From the NCBI RefSeq assembly GCF_003390845.1, contig NZ_QMEK01000001.1, positions 496,001 through 560,000 of the forward strand: DNA of 64,000 bases, given 5' to 3'. The notes beneath the pieces are model-generated. The model saw only the letters and a list, made by a program, of their open reading frames with translations. It was not told where the DNA came from and ran no database searches. Source of the DNA: Tropicimonas sp. IMCC34043. GTDB taxonomy: Bacteria; Pseudomonadota; Alphaproteobacteria; Rhodobacterales; Rhodobacteraceae. How positions within the stretch are numbered: position 1 is the stretch's first letter; each line of letters opens with the position of its first letter. Shown here in pieces: positions 24,028-37,300 of this stretch. The position numbers and the translations under genes were made by a program.

Positions 24028-26913
24028 ATGCGGTTTGTCGAGCTGTCCGCCACCTCGAATTTCACCTTCCTGAACGGGGCTTCGCACCCCGAGGACTACA
24101 TGGACCGGGCGGCCGAAATCGGGCTTGGCGGGGTGGCGATAGCCGACGAGAATTCGGTGGCGGGGATCGTGCGGGCGCATGTCGAGGTCCGCGAGATCGC
24201 CCGCAAGCGGGCCGAGGCAGAGATGTCGGGCGCGCCGCAGGGGTTCGCCTGCGTGCCGCGGCTTCTGCCCGCGGCGCGTCTGGTGCTCGAGGACGGCTTT
24301 GCCGCGACTGCCTTGCCGCGGGACCGGGCTGCCTGGGGGCGGCTGTGCCGGTTGATCTCGGACGGACGGCTCCGGGCCGGGAAGGGCAGCTGCCTGTTGC
24401 GTTTCCAAGACGTGCTGGACTGGGGCGAGGGGATGGAGTTTCTGCTGCACCCGCCCGGGGCGACGGGGCCAGAGGTGCCGCAATACAAGGGCGGCGCGGG
24501 CCGATGGCGGGCACAGGCCGAGCGGTTGACGCGCCGCTTTGGCGCATCGGTGCATCTGGTGCTCAGCCCCCGCTATGACGGCCGCGATGGTGCGCGCTTC
24601 GATGCCCTGGCCCGTCTCGCGCAAGGTCTCGGGATCGATACCGTTGCTGCTGCCGCGCCGCGGATGCACCATGGCGGCCGCCGCCGTCTGGCCGACGTGC
24701 TGACCGCGATCCGGACCGGCACGCGGGTCGAGGACCTGGGGCGGGCGGCACTTGCCAACAGCGAGCAGCGGCTGCGGTCGGAGGCCGAGATGCGCCAGAT
24801 CCTCGGCGACCATGAGGCGGCCGTCGACCGCGTCGCCGGGATTGCCGACCGCTGCCGTTTCAGTCTCGATGAGCTGCGTTACGAATATCCCTCCGAGGTC
24901 GCGGACGGCGAGACCGCGGATGCCCGTCTGTCGCGGCTGGCAGAGGAAGGGCTCCGGTGGCGCTATCCCGCCGGCGCCTCCGAGAGGGTGCGCGCCATGC
25001 TGGCCCACGAACTCGACCTGATCGCCCGGCTGGGCTATGCGCCCTATTTCCTCACCGTGCGCGACATCGTCGCCTTCGCCCGGTCCCGCGGCATCCTGTG
25101 CCAGGGCCGTGGCTCTGCCGCCAATTCGGTGGTCTGCTATTGTCTCGGCGTCACCTCGGTCAGCCCCGAGGTCGGCACCATGGTGTTCGAGCGCTTCGTC
25201 TCGGAGGCGCGCGGCGAGCCGCCCGACATCGACGTCGATTTCGAACACGAACGCCGCGAAGAGGTGATCCAGCACATCTATGAACGCTACGGCCGCCACC
25301 GCGCCGGGCTTTGCGCCACGGTGATCCACTTTCGTGGCAAGCGTGCGGTGCGCGAAGTCGGCCGCGCCATGGGGCTTTCCGAAGACACGGTCGCGGCATT
25401 GTCGAGCCAGATCTGGGGCTGGGGCGCGGCAAAGGGCATGGAGGATGCGCGGATGCGCGAGATGGGGCTCGATCCGGCCGACCCGCGGCTTGCCCGCACC
25501 ATGGAACTGGTGGCCGAGATCCAGGGATTTCCGCGGCATTTGTCACAGCATGTCGGCGGCTTCATCGTCACAGAGGGCCGGTTGGACGAGCTGTGCCCGG
25601 TCGAGAACGCCACCATGGAGGGCCGCACGGTCATTCCCTGGGACAAGGACGACATCGACGCGCTCGGCATCCTCAAGGTCGATATCCTGGCGCTTGGCAT
25701 GTTGACCTGCATCCGCAAGGCCTTCGATCTGGTGGCGGCCCACCACGGACCCCGGCTGACGCTCGCCACCCTGCCGCCCGGCGACCCGGCGGTCTATGAC
25801 ATGCTGACCCGCGCCGATGCGCTTGGCGTCTTTCAGGTCGAAAGCCGGGCGCAGATGAACTTTCTGCCCAGGATGAAGCCGCGCTGTTTCTATGATCTGG
25901 TGATCGAGGTGGCGATCATCCGTCCCGGGCCGATCCAGGGCGACATGGTTCACCCCTATCTGCGCCGCCGCAATGGCGAGGAGCCGGTGAGCTTTCCCTC
26001 CGACGCGCTCGGCGCGGTGCTGGCCAAGACCCTTGGCGTGCCGCTGTTTCAGGAACAGGCGATGCAGATCGCCATTGTCGGCGCTGGGTTTTCCCCAGAG
26101 GAGGCCGACCGTCTGCGCCGCTCGCTTGCCACCTTCAAGAAGCATGGCAACGTCAGCGAATTCCGCGACCGGTTCATGGACGGCATGCGTGCGAACGGGC
26201 ATGACGCGGATTTCTCGGCCCGCTGTTTCAGCCAGATCGAGGGCTTCGGCAGCTATGGCTTTCCTGAAAGCCACGCCGCCTCGTTCGCGCTGCTGGTCTA
26301 TGCCTCGGCTTGGCTGAAACGCCATCACCCCGGCATCTTCGCCTGCGCGCTGCTCAACTCGCAGCCCATGGGGTTCTATGCGCCGGCGCAGATCGTGCGC
26401 GATGTCCGCGAACACGGGGTCAAGGTGCGGCCCGTGTGTATCAACGCCTCGTACTGGGACAATGTGATGGAGCCCGATGGCAACGGCGGGCTGGCGCTGC
26501 GGCTCGGCTTTCGCCAGATCAGGGCGATGCGCGAGGAGGAGGCGGGCTGGATCGCCGCCGCCCGCGGCAACGGCTATCTCAGGGTCGAGGACGTCTGGCG
26601 CCGTGCCGGACTGGCGCCCGCGCTGATCGAGGTGCTGGCCGAGGCCGATGCCTTTGCAAGCCTCGGGCTGTCCCGCCGCGAGGCGCTGTGGGAGGCAAAG
26701 GCGCTGCGCGGACCCGCCCCGCTGCCGCTGTTTGCCGGCGATATCGACGGCGAGGGGATCCGCGAGCCTGCGGCAAGCCTGCCTGCGATGACCCTGGGCG
26801 AGCAGGTGGTGGAGGATTATGCCACGCTGCGCCTGACCCTCAGGGCGCATCCGCTGGCGCTGCTGCGCTCGCGCCTGACCCCGCGCGGTCCGGCCCCGGG
26901 ACATGGGCGCTGA
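24028..26913 (+). CDS. dnaE2: Error-prone DNA polymerase DnaE2, shortened C-terminus
   Basis: Alpha-type polymerase III used for SOS-induced translesion synthesis with ImuA/ImuB. 961 residues against a usual ~1050-1100. The PHP domain starts FVELSATSNFTFLNGASHPEDY. The polymerase core has GRGSAANSVVCYCLG and PDIDVDF (399-405, catalytic aspartates), then RPGPIQGDMVHPY and LFQEQAMQIA. An HhH region follows. The chain ends soon after TLRAHPLALLRSRL, with a short unrelated tail (TPRGPAPGHGR). The C-terminal OB-fold region of about 100 residues is missing, and neither other frame downstream restores it. No imuA/imuB is adjacent. It may be functional without the OB fold or a decaying copy. Confidence 0.9.
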   Translation: MRFVELSATSNFTFLNGASHPEDYMDRAAEIGLGGVAIADENSVAGIVRAHVEVREIARKRAEAEMSGAPQGFACVPRLLPAARLVLEDGFAATALPRDRAAWGRLCRLISDGRLRAGKGSCLLRFQDVLDWGEGMEFLLHPPGATGPEVPQYKGGAGRWRAQAERLTRRFGASVHLVLSPRYDGRDGARFDALARLAQGLGIDTVAAAAPRMHHGGRRRLADVLTAIRTGTRVEDLGRAALANSEQRLRSEAEMRQILGDHEAAVDRVAGIADRCRFSLDELRYEYPSEVADGETADARLSRLAEEGLRWRYPAGASERVRAMLAHELDLIARLGYAPYFLTVRDIVAFARSRGILCQGRGSAANSVVCYCLGVTSVSPEVGTMVFERFVSEARGEPPDIDVDFEHERREEVIQHIYERYGRHRAGLCATVIHFRGKRAVREVGRAMGLSEDTVAALSSQIWGWGAAKGMEDARMREMGLDPADPRLARTMELVAEIQGFPRHLSQHVGGFIVTEGRLDELCPVENATMEGRTVIPWDKDDIDALGILKVDILALGMLTCIRKAFDLVAAHHGPRLTLATLPPGDPAVYDMLTRADALGVFQVESRAQMNFLPRMKPRCFYDLVIEVAIIRPGPIQGDMVHPYLRRRNGEEPVSFPSDALGAVLAKTLGVPLFQEQAMQIAIVGAGFSPEEADRLRRSLATFKKHGNVSEFRDRFMDGMRANGHDADFSARCFSQIEGFGSYGFPESHAASFALLVYASAWLKRHHPGIFACALLNSQPMGFYAPAQIVRDVREHGVKVRPVCINASYWDNVMEPDGNGGLALRLGFRQIRAMREEEAGWIAAARGNGYLRVEDVWRRAGLAPALIEVLAEADAFASLGLSRREALWEAKALRGPAPLPLFAGDIDGEGIREPAASLPAMTLGEQVVEDYATLRLTLRAHPLALLRSRLTPRGPAPGHGR

Positions 26914-27025
26914 CAGGCCGCCGCGCAGGACATCGCCACTGCCCGATGCCGCTTGATTCAGGTCATGTCTGAGCGCACCATGACGTGCCAACATATCTGC
27001 GGTCGAAACCTGGGGAGGAGAGACC

Positions 27026-27091
27026 ATGCCGCATCGCATCCGGCTGCAGGGCGACGCCCGCCGCATCGCGGGGGCATATTCCACCATTTAG
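27026..27091 (+). CDS. Micro-ORF (21 aa) with strong ribosome site
   Basis: ATG at 27026 preceded by GGGGAGGAG at ideal spacing (five bases), reading 21 codons (MPHRIRLQGDARRIAGAY...) to a TAG at 27089-27091. It lies 23 bases before the 58-aa ORF in the same direction. It may be a regulatory leader peptide or a small arginine-rich protein. Support is the ribosome site only. Confidence 0.35.
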   Translation: MPHRIRLQGDARRIAGAYSTI

Positions 27092-27114
27092 GAGCGTCCG
27101 GGGGAGGGACATCC

Positions 27115-27291
27115 ATGACCACCGAATTGCGCAAGGCGCCTGTCGCCAGACCCACCGCCGCAAGGCCCGGAACCGATCCGGCGCCGCACGAGAGGGTGCC
27201 CGAGGCGGCCGAGAACATCGAACACACGCTGCGCCGCCTGAACACCGAGAAGGAAGAGAAGCGCGCGAAGAACCCCGGGCTTTATCGCTAG
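27115..27291 (+). CDS. Small charged hypothetical protein (58 aa)
   Basis: 58 residues from ATG at 27115, preceded by GGGGGAGGG. The first half is Pro/Ala-rich (RKAPVARPTAARPGTDPAP) and probably disordered. The second half is a predicted charged helix (AAENIEHTLRRLNTEKEEKRAK) ending NPGLYR. There is no signal or membrane segment. I do not recognise a family. The Lys/Glu-rich helix and compact NPGLYR end make a real product likely. It lies between dnaE2 and smc. Confidence 0.6.
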   Translation: MTTELRKAPVARPTAARPGTDPAPHERVPEAAENIEHTLRRLNTEKEEKRAKNPGLYR

Positions 27292-27442
27292 AGACAGGTT
27301 TCACGCCGCATGGCGGCCGCAGCACCCCGGGCGAGCCTCGGGCCTTGTCCGGGGCGTGTCATTCGGCTGGCCGGAAGTCCCTGAAGAACCGGCATATCTT
27401 GTGGATAAGGGGTCCTGTCACGCCATATGCAGGGCCAATCCC

Positions 27443-27470
27443 TTGACTCTGATCCGATCCGTGCAACACT
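27443..27470 (+). promoter_or_regulatory. Possible smc promoter
   Basis: TTGACT (27443-27448), a 16-base spacer and AACACT (27465-27470), ending 33 bases before the smc ATG. The -35 box matches five of six consensus bases, the -10 only three. Confidence 0.35.
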
Positions 27471-27503
27471 AGCACGTCCTATTCGAGCACACAGGATCGC
27501 GCC

Positions 27504-30959
<3,456 letters not shown>

Positions 30960-31094
30960 CGGAGAGGTGGGCGTGCGGCCCCCGTCGCGGACAGACTGGT
31001 TTCGGCAGGTGCCGGGACCGAACACCTAGCGGAAGGCTTGCGTCGAGGAAGACCTGTAGCTACTTAGTTGGTAACTGAAGTTGGAGGGCGTGAC

Positions 31095-32207
31095 ATGGCG
31101 CCCAAGCGTCCCGACGGTGCGGGCGCGTTCCCGAAGCCGGTAGAATCTCCTGCACCGATACCGCCCGATCCTGTCGAGCCCTATGCGGCACTGGATCTGG
31201 GAACGAATTCTTGTCGAATGCTGGTGGCCCAACCCAAGGGGTCCCAGTTCCATGTCGTGGACAGCTTCTCGAAGTCCGTGCAACTCGGTGCCGGGCTGGA
31301 AGCCTCCGGTCGGCTGTCGCGTGCCTCGATGCGTCGCACCGTGCAGGCGTTGAAGATCTGCAACGCGAAGTTCCAGAAGCACAAGGTCCGGCGGATGCGT
31401 CTGGTGGCGACCGAAGCCTGCCGGCGCGCCCACAACTCCCGTGACTTCATCCGTATGGTTCGCAAGGAGACCGGCCTCTGGCTCGAGATCATCGAGCCCG
31501 AGGAGGAAGCGCGGCTCGCCGTGGTCTCCTGCGCGCCGCTGGTGTCGGTCCGGACCGAGCAACTGCTGGTCGTCGATATCGGCGGGGGCTCGACCGAGCT
31601 TGTCTGGATCGACCTCAGCCGGGTTCCGGGGCCGGACCGGCCGCGGGCGATCATGCGGCTGCACAAGGGGTTCGACACCGGCGACCACCCGTTTCCGACC
31701 GCCAAGGTGGTGGACTGGATCTCGGTGCCGCTGGGAGTGGCGACGCTGAAGGACCAGTTTCGCGATGTTGCCGACGATTCCGGCCGTTTTGCCCTGATGA
31801 GCTGGTATTTCGAGGAGCAACTGGCGAATTTTTCGCCCTATGTTCGCGAGCAGGCCCGCGAGGGGTTTCAGATCATCGGCACCAGCGGAACGGTCACGAC
31901 GGTCGCGGCAAGCCACCTCGGGCTGCGCCGCTATGACCGGACCAAGGTCGACGGGCTGCGCATGACGTCGGACCAGATCGACACGGTGATCCGTGACTAT
32001 CTCAGCCTCGGCGAGGCCGGCCGCCAGGCCGACCCGCGGATCGGAAAGGACCGTCAGGCGCTGATCATGTCCGGCGCGGCGATCCTGCAGGCATTGATGC
32101 GGATCTGGCCGACCGACCGGCTTTCGGTGGCCGACCGTGGGCTGCGCGAGGGGCTTCTTTATGCCCAGATGTCGGCAGACGGGGTGCTCGAGGACGGGCC
32201 GTTCTGA
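31095..32207 (+). CDS. Ppx/GppA family phosphatase
   Basis: 370 residues. Exopolyphosphatase/guanosine pentaphosphatase superfamily (ASKHA fold), hydrolysing polyphosphate or pppGpp. Phosphate-binding motifs are present: YAALDLGTNSCRMLVA, EEEARLAV, VVDIGGGSTELVW and IIGTSGTVTTVA. It is shorter than E. coli Ppx (513) and lacks its C-terminal HD-like domain, as in many alphaproteobacterial forms. The N-terminal ~30 residues are Pro-rich. ATG at 31095 with GGAGGG eight bases upstream was preferred over the upstream in-frame start at 31068. It is followed by rlmE in the same direction, an arrangement common in Rhodobacterales. Confidence 0.93.
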   Translation: MAPKRPDGAGAFPKPVESPAPIPPDPVEPYAALDLGTNSCRMLVAQPKGSQFHVVDSFSKSVQLGAGLEASGRLSRASMRRTVQALKICNAKFQKHKVRRMRLVATEACRRAHNSRDFIRMVRKETGLWLEIIEPEEEARLAVVSCAPLVSVRTEQLLVVDIGGGSTELVWIDLSRVPGPDRPRAIMRLHKGFDTGDHPFPTAKVVDWISVPLGVATLKDQFRDVADDSGRFALMSWYFEEQLANFSPYVREQAREGFQIIGTSGTVTTVAASHLGLRRYDRTKVDGLRMTSDQIDTVIRDYLSLGEAGRQADPRIGKDRQALIMSGAAILQALMRIWPTDRLSVADRGLREGLLYAQMSADGVLEDGPF

Positions 32208-32222
32208 AGCCGCCTGCGGCGG

Positions 32223-32306
32223 CTGCCTTCGGCGAGGATATTTGTGAACAGAAGAAGGGGCCGGGCTTGCCTTCTTCTTCTGTTCGGAAATATCCCCGCC
32301 GGAGGC
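32223..32306. terminator. Inverted pair of AACAGAAGAAG-tail repeats (copies E and F)
   Basis: Copy E (32223-32258, plus) reads CTTCGGCGAGGATATTTGTGAACAGAAGAAGG in segments. Copy F (32270-32306, minus) is its near-mirror: CCTTCTTCTTCTGTTCGGAAATATCCCCGCCGGAGG in segments. Together they make an imperfect palindrome with about 25 pairable bases per arm around an 11-base centre. It lies 15 bases after the ppx/gppA stop and ends 35 bases before rlmE. Confidence 0.65.
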
Positions 32307-32341
32307 ATGAAATCTTGTACGGATGACGCTGGAGGCGCGGT

Positions 32342-33055
32342 ATGGCGAAGAAGACGAGCGGGCGCGGCGAGCGTGATCTGAAGGTCAAGGTCAAGACTGC
32401 GCGGGGGCGCAAGCTGAGTTCGACGCTCTGGCTGGAGCGGCAGTTGAACGACCCCTATGTGGTGCGGGCCAAGCGCGAGGGCTATCGTGGGCGCGCGGCG
32501 TTCAAGATCGTCGAGCTCGACGACAGGTTCCGGTTCCTGGTGCCAGGGGCTCGGGTCGTTGATCTTGGCTGTGCACCGGGGGGCTGGTGCCAGGTCGCGG
32601 CGAAGCGGGTCAATGCGCTCGGTGAGGCAAAAGGCAAACCGGTGGGCCGGGTGATCGGCGTCGATCTCAAGGAGGTGGAGCCGATCTCGGGGGCCGAAAC
32701 CCATGTGCTCGATTTTCTGGCGGACGGTGCCGATGCCCAGGTCCGCGACTGGCTGGGCGGTCAGGCCGATGTGGTGATGTCGGACATGGCAGCGGCGTCT
32801 TCCGGGCACAAGCAGACCGATCACATCCGGATCATCGCGCTCTGCGAGGCGGCGGCCCAATTGGGTTTCGATGTTCTGGCACCGGGCGGGACCTTCGTGG
32901 CAAAGGTCCTGGCAGGCGGCGCTGAAGGCGGGTTGCAGGCGCTTCTGAAGCAGCGGTTCGAAAAGGTCTTCAACGTGAAGCCGCCGGCAAGCCGGTCGGA
33001 TTCGTCGGAAAAGTTCGTGGTCGCCACGGGATTCCGGCCAGCGCCCGAGGGGTAG
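32342..33055 (+). CDS. rlmE: 23S rRNA 2'-O-ribose U2552 methyltransferase
   Basis: RlmE (RrmJ/FtsJ) methylates U2552 in the A-loop of 23S rRNA late in 50S assembly. 237 residues, with a basic N-terminal extension ([18 protein letters not shown]). The SAM site is [16 protein letters not shown]. The K-D-K-E catalytic set can be placed at [10 protein letters not shown] (K), VVMSDMAA (D), TFVAKVL (K) and [11 protein letters not shown] (E). ATG at 32342 follows the copy F repeat; only a weak purine stretch (GGAGGCGCGGT) precedes it. Confidence 0.95.
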   Translation: MAKKTSGRGERDLKVKVKTARGRKLSSTLWLERQLNDPYVVRAKREGYRGRAAFKIVELDDRFRFLVPGARVVDLGCAPGGWCQVAAKRVNALGEAKGKPVGRVIGVDLKEVEPISGAETHVLDFLADGADAQVRDWLGGQADVVMSDMAAASSGHKQTDHIRIIALCEAAAQLGFDVLAPGGTFVAKVLAGGAEGGLQALLKQRFEKVFNVKPPASRSDSSEKFVVATGFRPAPEG

Positions 33056-33165
33056 ACCGAGCCTCTGCGGCACTCTGGCCATGCGATGAAATTTTGTCAT
33101 CGAGTGATCCCATCCGATTCTGTGGCAGAGTAGCTTTTGAGTGCCTGCAGGGAGGATCCTCCACG

Positions 33166-34335
33166 ATGCCGCCGATTCGCCGGGCCGCCCGGACCTTTGC
33201 CACTGCTGCCACAGTGTTGATGCCCATTCTCTACATTGGCGCCGGATCGCTGACGGTGGCTGTGCCTGCTGCCGCCCAGCAGGCACAGCCCGCTGTTGCG
33301 GTTGCGGTTGCTGCAGTCTGGAGCGAGCCGCTGATCGACGAATCGCGGTTCATCGGGCAGGCACGGGCAATCGATGAGGTGCAGATCCTGCCGCGGGTCA
33401 GCGGCTTTCTCGAGGCGGTGCTGGTACGCGACGGGGCCGAGGTCGCCGAGGGCGATCCGCTGTTCCGGATCGAGCCCCATGCCTATCAGGCGGCTGTCGA
33501 TGCGAGAAAGGCCGAGCTTGCCGGGGCACAGGCAAACCTAGATCTCGCGATCATAGAACGCGAGCGGCGCGAGGAACTGCTGCGCCGCGGGACGACGCCG
33601 CAGCGCGAGGTCGATATCGCCCGCGCCAACGAGGCCGTGGCGTCCGCCGCGGTCGAGGGCGCGCGCGCGGCGCTGCGCACCGCCGAGCTGAACCTCGGCT
33701 ACACCCAGATTGCGGCGCCGTTTCCGGGCCGGATCGGCGCCGTCGCCCGCTCGGTCGGCGATCTCGTGGGGCCGGGCTCGGCTCCGCTGGTTCGGCTGGT
33801 GCGGGAACGGCCGATGCGGGTGGCGTTCTCGCTGTCGGAACGACAGCTGATCCGGGTTCTCGAGGTTCTGAAGGCCGATGTCACCGATCTGACCGACCCG
33901 GCGCTAACCCCTGAAGTGTTCCTGAACCTGCCGAACGGCCGCCAGCTCGACGAGGCGGGCAGGGTCGTCTTCATCGACAACCGGATCGACCCGACCACCG
34001 GGACGATCACGTTGATGGCCGAATTTCCCAATGCCGACCGGCTGATTGTCGACGGCGCCTTCCTCGACGTCCGGATCCGGTCGCTGGAGCCGGTGGAGCG
34101 GCTGCTGGTGCCGCAGGCGGCAATGCAGCGCGACCAGCGCGGCGACTTTGCCCTGGTCGTCACCCCCGATGGCCGGGTCGAACAGCGCTATGTGACGCTC
34201 GGCCGCCAGAACGGCACCGCGGTCGTCGTGGAGGACGGGATGCGCGAGGGCGAGCTGGTGATTGTCGAGGGGCTGCAACGGGTGCGCCCGGGCGTTCAGG
34301 TCGAAGCGGTCCTTGCCGGACGGGGCGAGGAATAA
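33166..34335 (+). CDS. RND efflux periplasmic adaptor (membrane fusion protein)
   Basis: 389 residues. An N-terminal signal/anchor (about 8-38, ending VAVPAAAQQ) is followed by the MFP layout: a beta-barrel/lipoyl half (SRFIGQARAIDEVQILPRVSG-), a helical hairpin (about 105-170, RKAELAGAQANLDLAIIERER), the second lipoyl half (LNLGYTQIAAPFPGRIGAV) and the barrel and proximal domains. It bridges the inner-membrane RND pump to a TolC-type channel, which is not encoded here. ATG at 33166 has GGAGGATCC upstream and was preferred over the frame start at 33094. The stop lies four bases before the pump gene, so they form an operon. No local regulator is apparent. Confidence 0.94.
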   Translation: MPPIRRAARTFATAATVLMPILYIGAGSLTVAVPAAAQQAQPAVAVAVAAVWSEPLIDESRFIGQARAIDEVQILPRVSGFLEAVLVRDGAEVAEGDPLFRIEPHAYQAAVDARKAELAGAQANLDLAIIERERREELLRRGTTPQREVDIARANEAVASAAVEGARAALRTAELNLGYTQIAAPFPGRIGAVARSVGDLVGPGSAPLVRLVRERPMRVAFSLSERQLIRVLEVLKADVTDLTDPALTPEVFLNLPNGRQLDEAGRVVFIDNRIDPTTGTITLMAEFPNADRLIVDGAFLDVRIRSLEPVERLLVPQAAMQRDQRGDFALVVTPDGRVEQRYVTLGRQNGTAVVVEDGMREGELVIVEGLQRVRPGVQVEAVLAGRGEE

Positions 34336-34339
34336 TCCC

Positions 34340-37300
34340 GTGTTTTCATCCATTTTCATCCGGCGGCCCAAGACCGCTGTCGTGATTTCACTGGTGGTGA
34401 CGATCCTGGGGCTGCTTGCCTACATGGTGCTGCCGGTCGAACAGTTTCCCGACATCACCCCGCCCGTCGTGCGGGTGTCGGCAAGCTTCCCCGGTGCCAG
34501 CGCCGAGGTGGTCGAAAACACCGTGGCCGCCCCGATCGAGGCGCAGGTGAACGGCGTCGACAACATGATCTACATGGCGTCGAGTTCCTCGGATTCGGGC
34601 AGCTATTCGCTGGCCATCACCTTCGAGGTCGGCACCGACCCCGATCTGGCCGCGGTCAATGTGCAGAACCGGGTTGCCCAGGCCGCCGGTTCGCTGCCCG
34701 CCGAGGTGACCGCCCGCGGCGTGGTGACCCGGAAATCTGCGACCAACATCCTGATGGTGGCGGCGCTCTATTCGCCCAAAGGCACCTATGACGAGGTGTT
34801 CCTGTCGAACTATGCCTCGATCAACCTGCGCGATGCGCTGGCGCGGGTACCGGGCGTTGGCGATGCCGAAGTGCTGACCAATCTTGAATACGCGATGCGG
34901 ATCTGGATGGACCCCGACCGGATGGCAAGCCTCGGTCTGACGCCCGGCGATCTGGTCGCGGCGATCCGCGAGCAGAACCTCGAGGTTTCGGCAGGCCAGA
35001 TCGGCGCGCCGCCCGCCCCCGAGGGCCAGCAGTTCCAGTACACGGTGCGCGCCAAGGGCCGGCTGGCCTCGCCCGAGGAATTCGCCAACATCGTGGTGCG
35101 CACGGGCGACGCCGGCAGCATCGTCCGGCTGGGCGACGTTGCGCGGATCGAGCTTGGCGCCACGTTCTACGGCGCCTCGGGCCGGTTCGCGGGCAACCCC
35201 TCGACCGTCATGGCGATCTATCAGGCGCCGGGGGAAAGCGCGCTTGCCGTCTCCGAACGGGTGAGCGCCGAACTCGAGCGGCTGTCGCGGCTGTTTCCCG
35301 ATGACATCGCCTATGCGATCCCCTTCAACTCGACCGACTTCGTGCGGCAGTCGCTGAACGACGTGATCACCACCCTGATGCTGACCTTCGCGCTGGTGAT
35401 GTCGGTCGTGTTCGTCTTCCTCGGGTCCTGGCGGGCGACCGTGATCCCGATGGTGGCGATCCCGGTGTCGCTGATCGGCACCTTCGCGGTGCTGCTTGCC
35501 TTCGGCATGACGCTGAACACGGTGTCGCTGTTCGCGCTGGTGCTTGCGATCGGGATCGTCGTCGACGACGCCATCGTGGTGGTCGAGAACGTCGAACGGC
35601 TCATGGCGCAGGAAGGGCTGCCGCCACCTGCGGCGACTGCGAAGGCGATGGTTCAGATCACCGGGCCGGTCATTGCGACCACGCTGGTGTTGCTGGCGGT
35701 CTTCGTGCCCGTGACCTTCATGCCCGGGATTGCCGGCAGGCTCTATTCCGAATTCGCGATCACGATCTCGGTCGCCGTGGTGATCTCGTCGATCAACGCG
35801 CTGACGCTGTCGCCGGCGCTCTGTGCGCTGGTGCTGCGGCCGCGCCGCGGGCCGCCGCGCGGGGTCCTTGCGGTGTTCGAGAAAGGCGTCGCTGCGGCCG
35901 GCGGCGCCTATGTCGCTATCGTTCGTCGCTTTGTCAGGGTGGCGCTGCTGAGCCTTGTCGTGCTGGCCGGTGTGATCATGGCGACCGGCGGGCTTTTGTC
36001 GTTCATTCCCAAAGGGTTCCTGCCGCAGGAGGACAACGGGGGGTTCTTTGTCGACATCCAGCTTCCCGATGCCGCCTCGCTTGGCCGGACCGAGACGGTA
36101 ACGGCGCGCCTGAACCGCGAGATCGAGGCGATCCCGGGTGTGGCGAACACGGTTCTGGTGAACGGCTTCAGCCTGATGAACGGGGCAGGGGCGAACGGCG
36201 CCATGGTGATCGTCAACCTCGATCCATGGGACGAGCGCACCACGCCCGACCTGTCGGTCGACGGGATCCTTTCGCAGGTCATGCGGATCGCGGGCGGCGA
36301 AGTGGCGGCAAGCGTGATCGCCTTCAACCCGCCGCCGATCCCCGGGCTCGGCCTGACTTCGGGCGTCGAGATGGAGGTGCAGCAGACCGGCGGTGGAACC
36401 GCGCAGGAATTGTCGGCAGCGCTCGGGGGCCTCGTCTATGCCGCCAACCAGCGGCCCGAGATCGCGCGGGCCTTCACCACGTTCCGCGCCAACGTTCCGC
36501 AACTGTTCGTCGATCTCGACCGCGACAAGGCGCGCTCGCTCGGCGTGCCGATATCTGAGGTGTTCCTGACCCTGCAGGCCTATCTCGGCTCTTTCTATGT
36601 CAACGACTTCACCCTGTTCGGACGGGTGTTCCGGGTGATGGTTCAGGCCGAGGGCGACTATCGCGCAGAAGCCGACGACATCGCGCGGTTGCATGTGCGC
36701 AGCCGCGGTGGCCAGATGGTGCCGCTTGGCACGCTGCTGACGGTCGAGAATATCCTCGGGCCGACGGTGATCGACCGCTACAACCTGTTCCGGGCGGCGA
36801 CAGTGACCGCAGTGCCGGCGCCGGGCTTTTCCACCGGCGACGCGATTGCCGTGCTGGCCAAGGAGGCCGCAACGAAGCTGCCGCCGGGGTATGCCTATGA
36901 ATGGACCGGCACGGCGCAACAGCAGCTTGCCTCGGGCGGGATGGTGCAGATCATCCTCGGACTTGCGATCCTGTTCGGCTATCTGTTCCTGGTGGCGCAG
37001 TACGAAAGCTGGACCATGCCGGTGGCGATCCTGCTGTCGGTCACGGTGGCGCTGTTCGGGGCGGTGGCGGCGGTGGGCGTCGCTGGCGCGGACGTCAATC
37101 TCTATACCCAGATCGGGATGATCATGCTGGTGGGGCTTGGCGCCAAGAACGCGATCCTGATCGTCGAGTTCGCGGTCGAGCGGCGGGCGGCGGGTCTCAG
37201 CATCCGCGAGGCGGCGGTCGAGGCGGCGCAGCAGCGGTTTCGCGCGGTGATGATGACGGCACTGTCGTTCCTGCTGGGTGTGGTGCCGTTGCTGGTCGCG

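Noticed and set aside
26914-26972. Frameshift that would extend dnaE2
   Set aside because: One frame hits a stop at once and the other continues only about 25 codons with no similarity to the expected OB-fold region.
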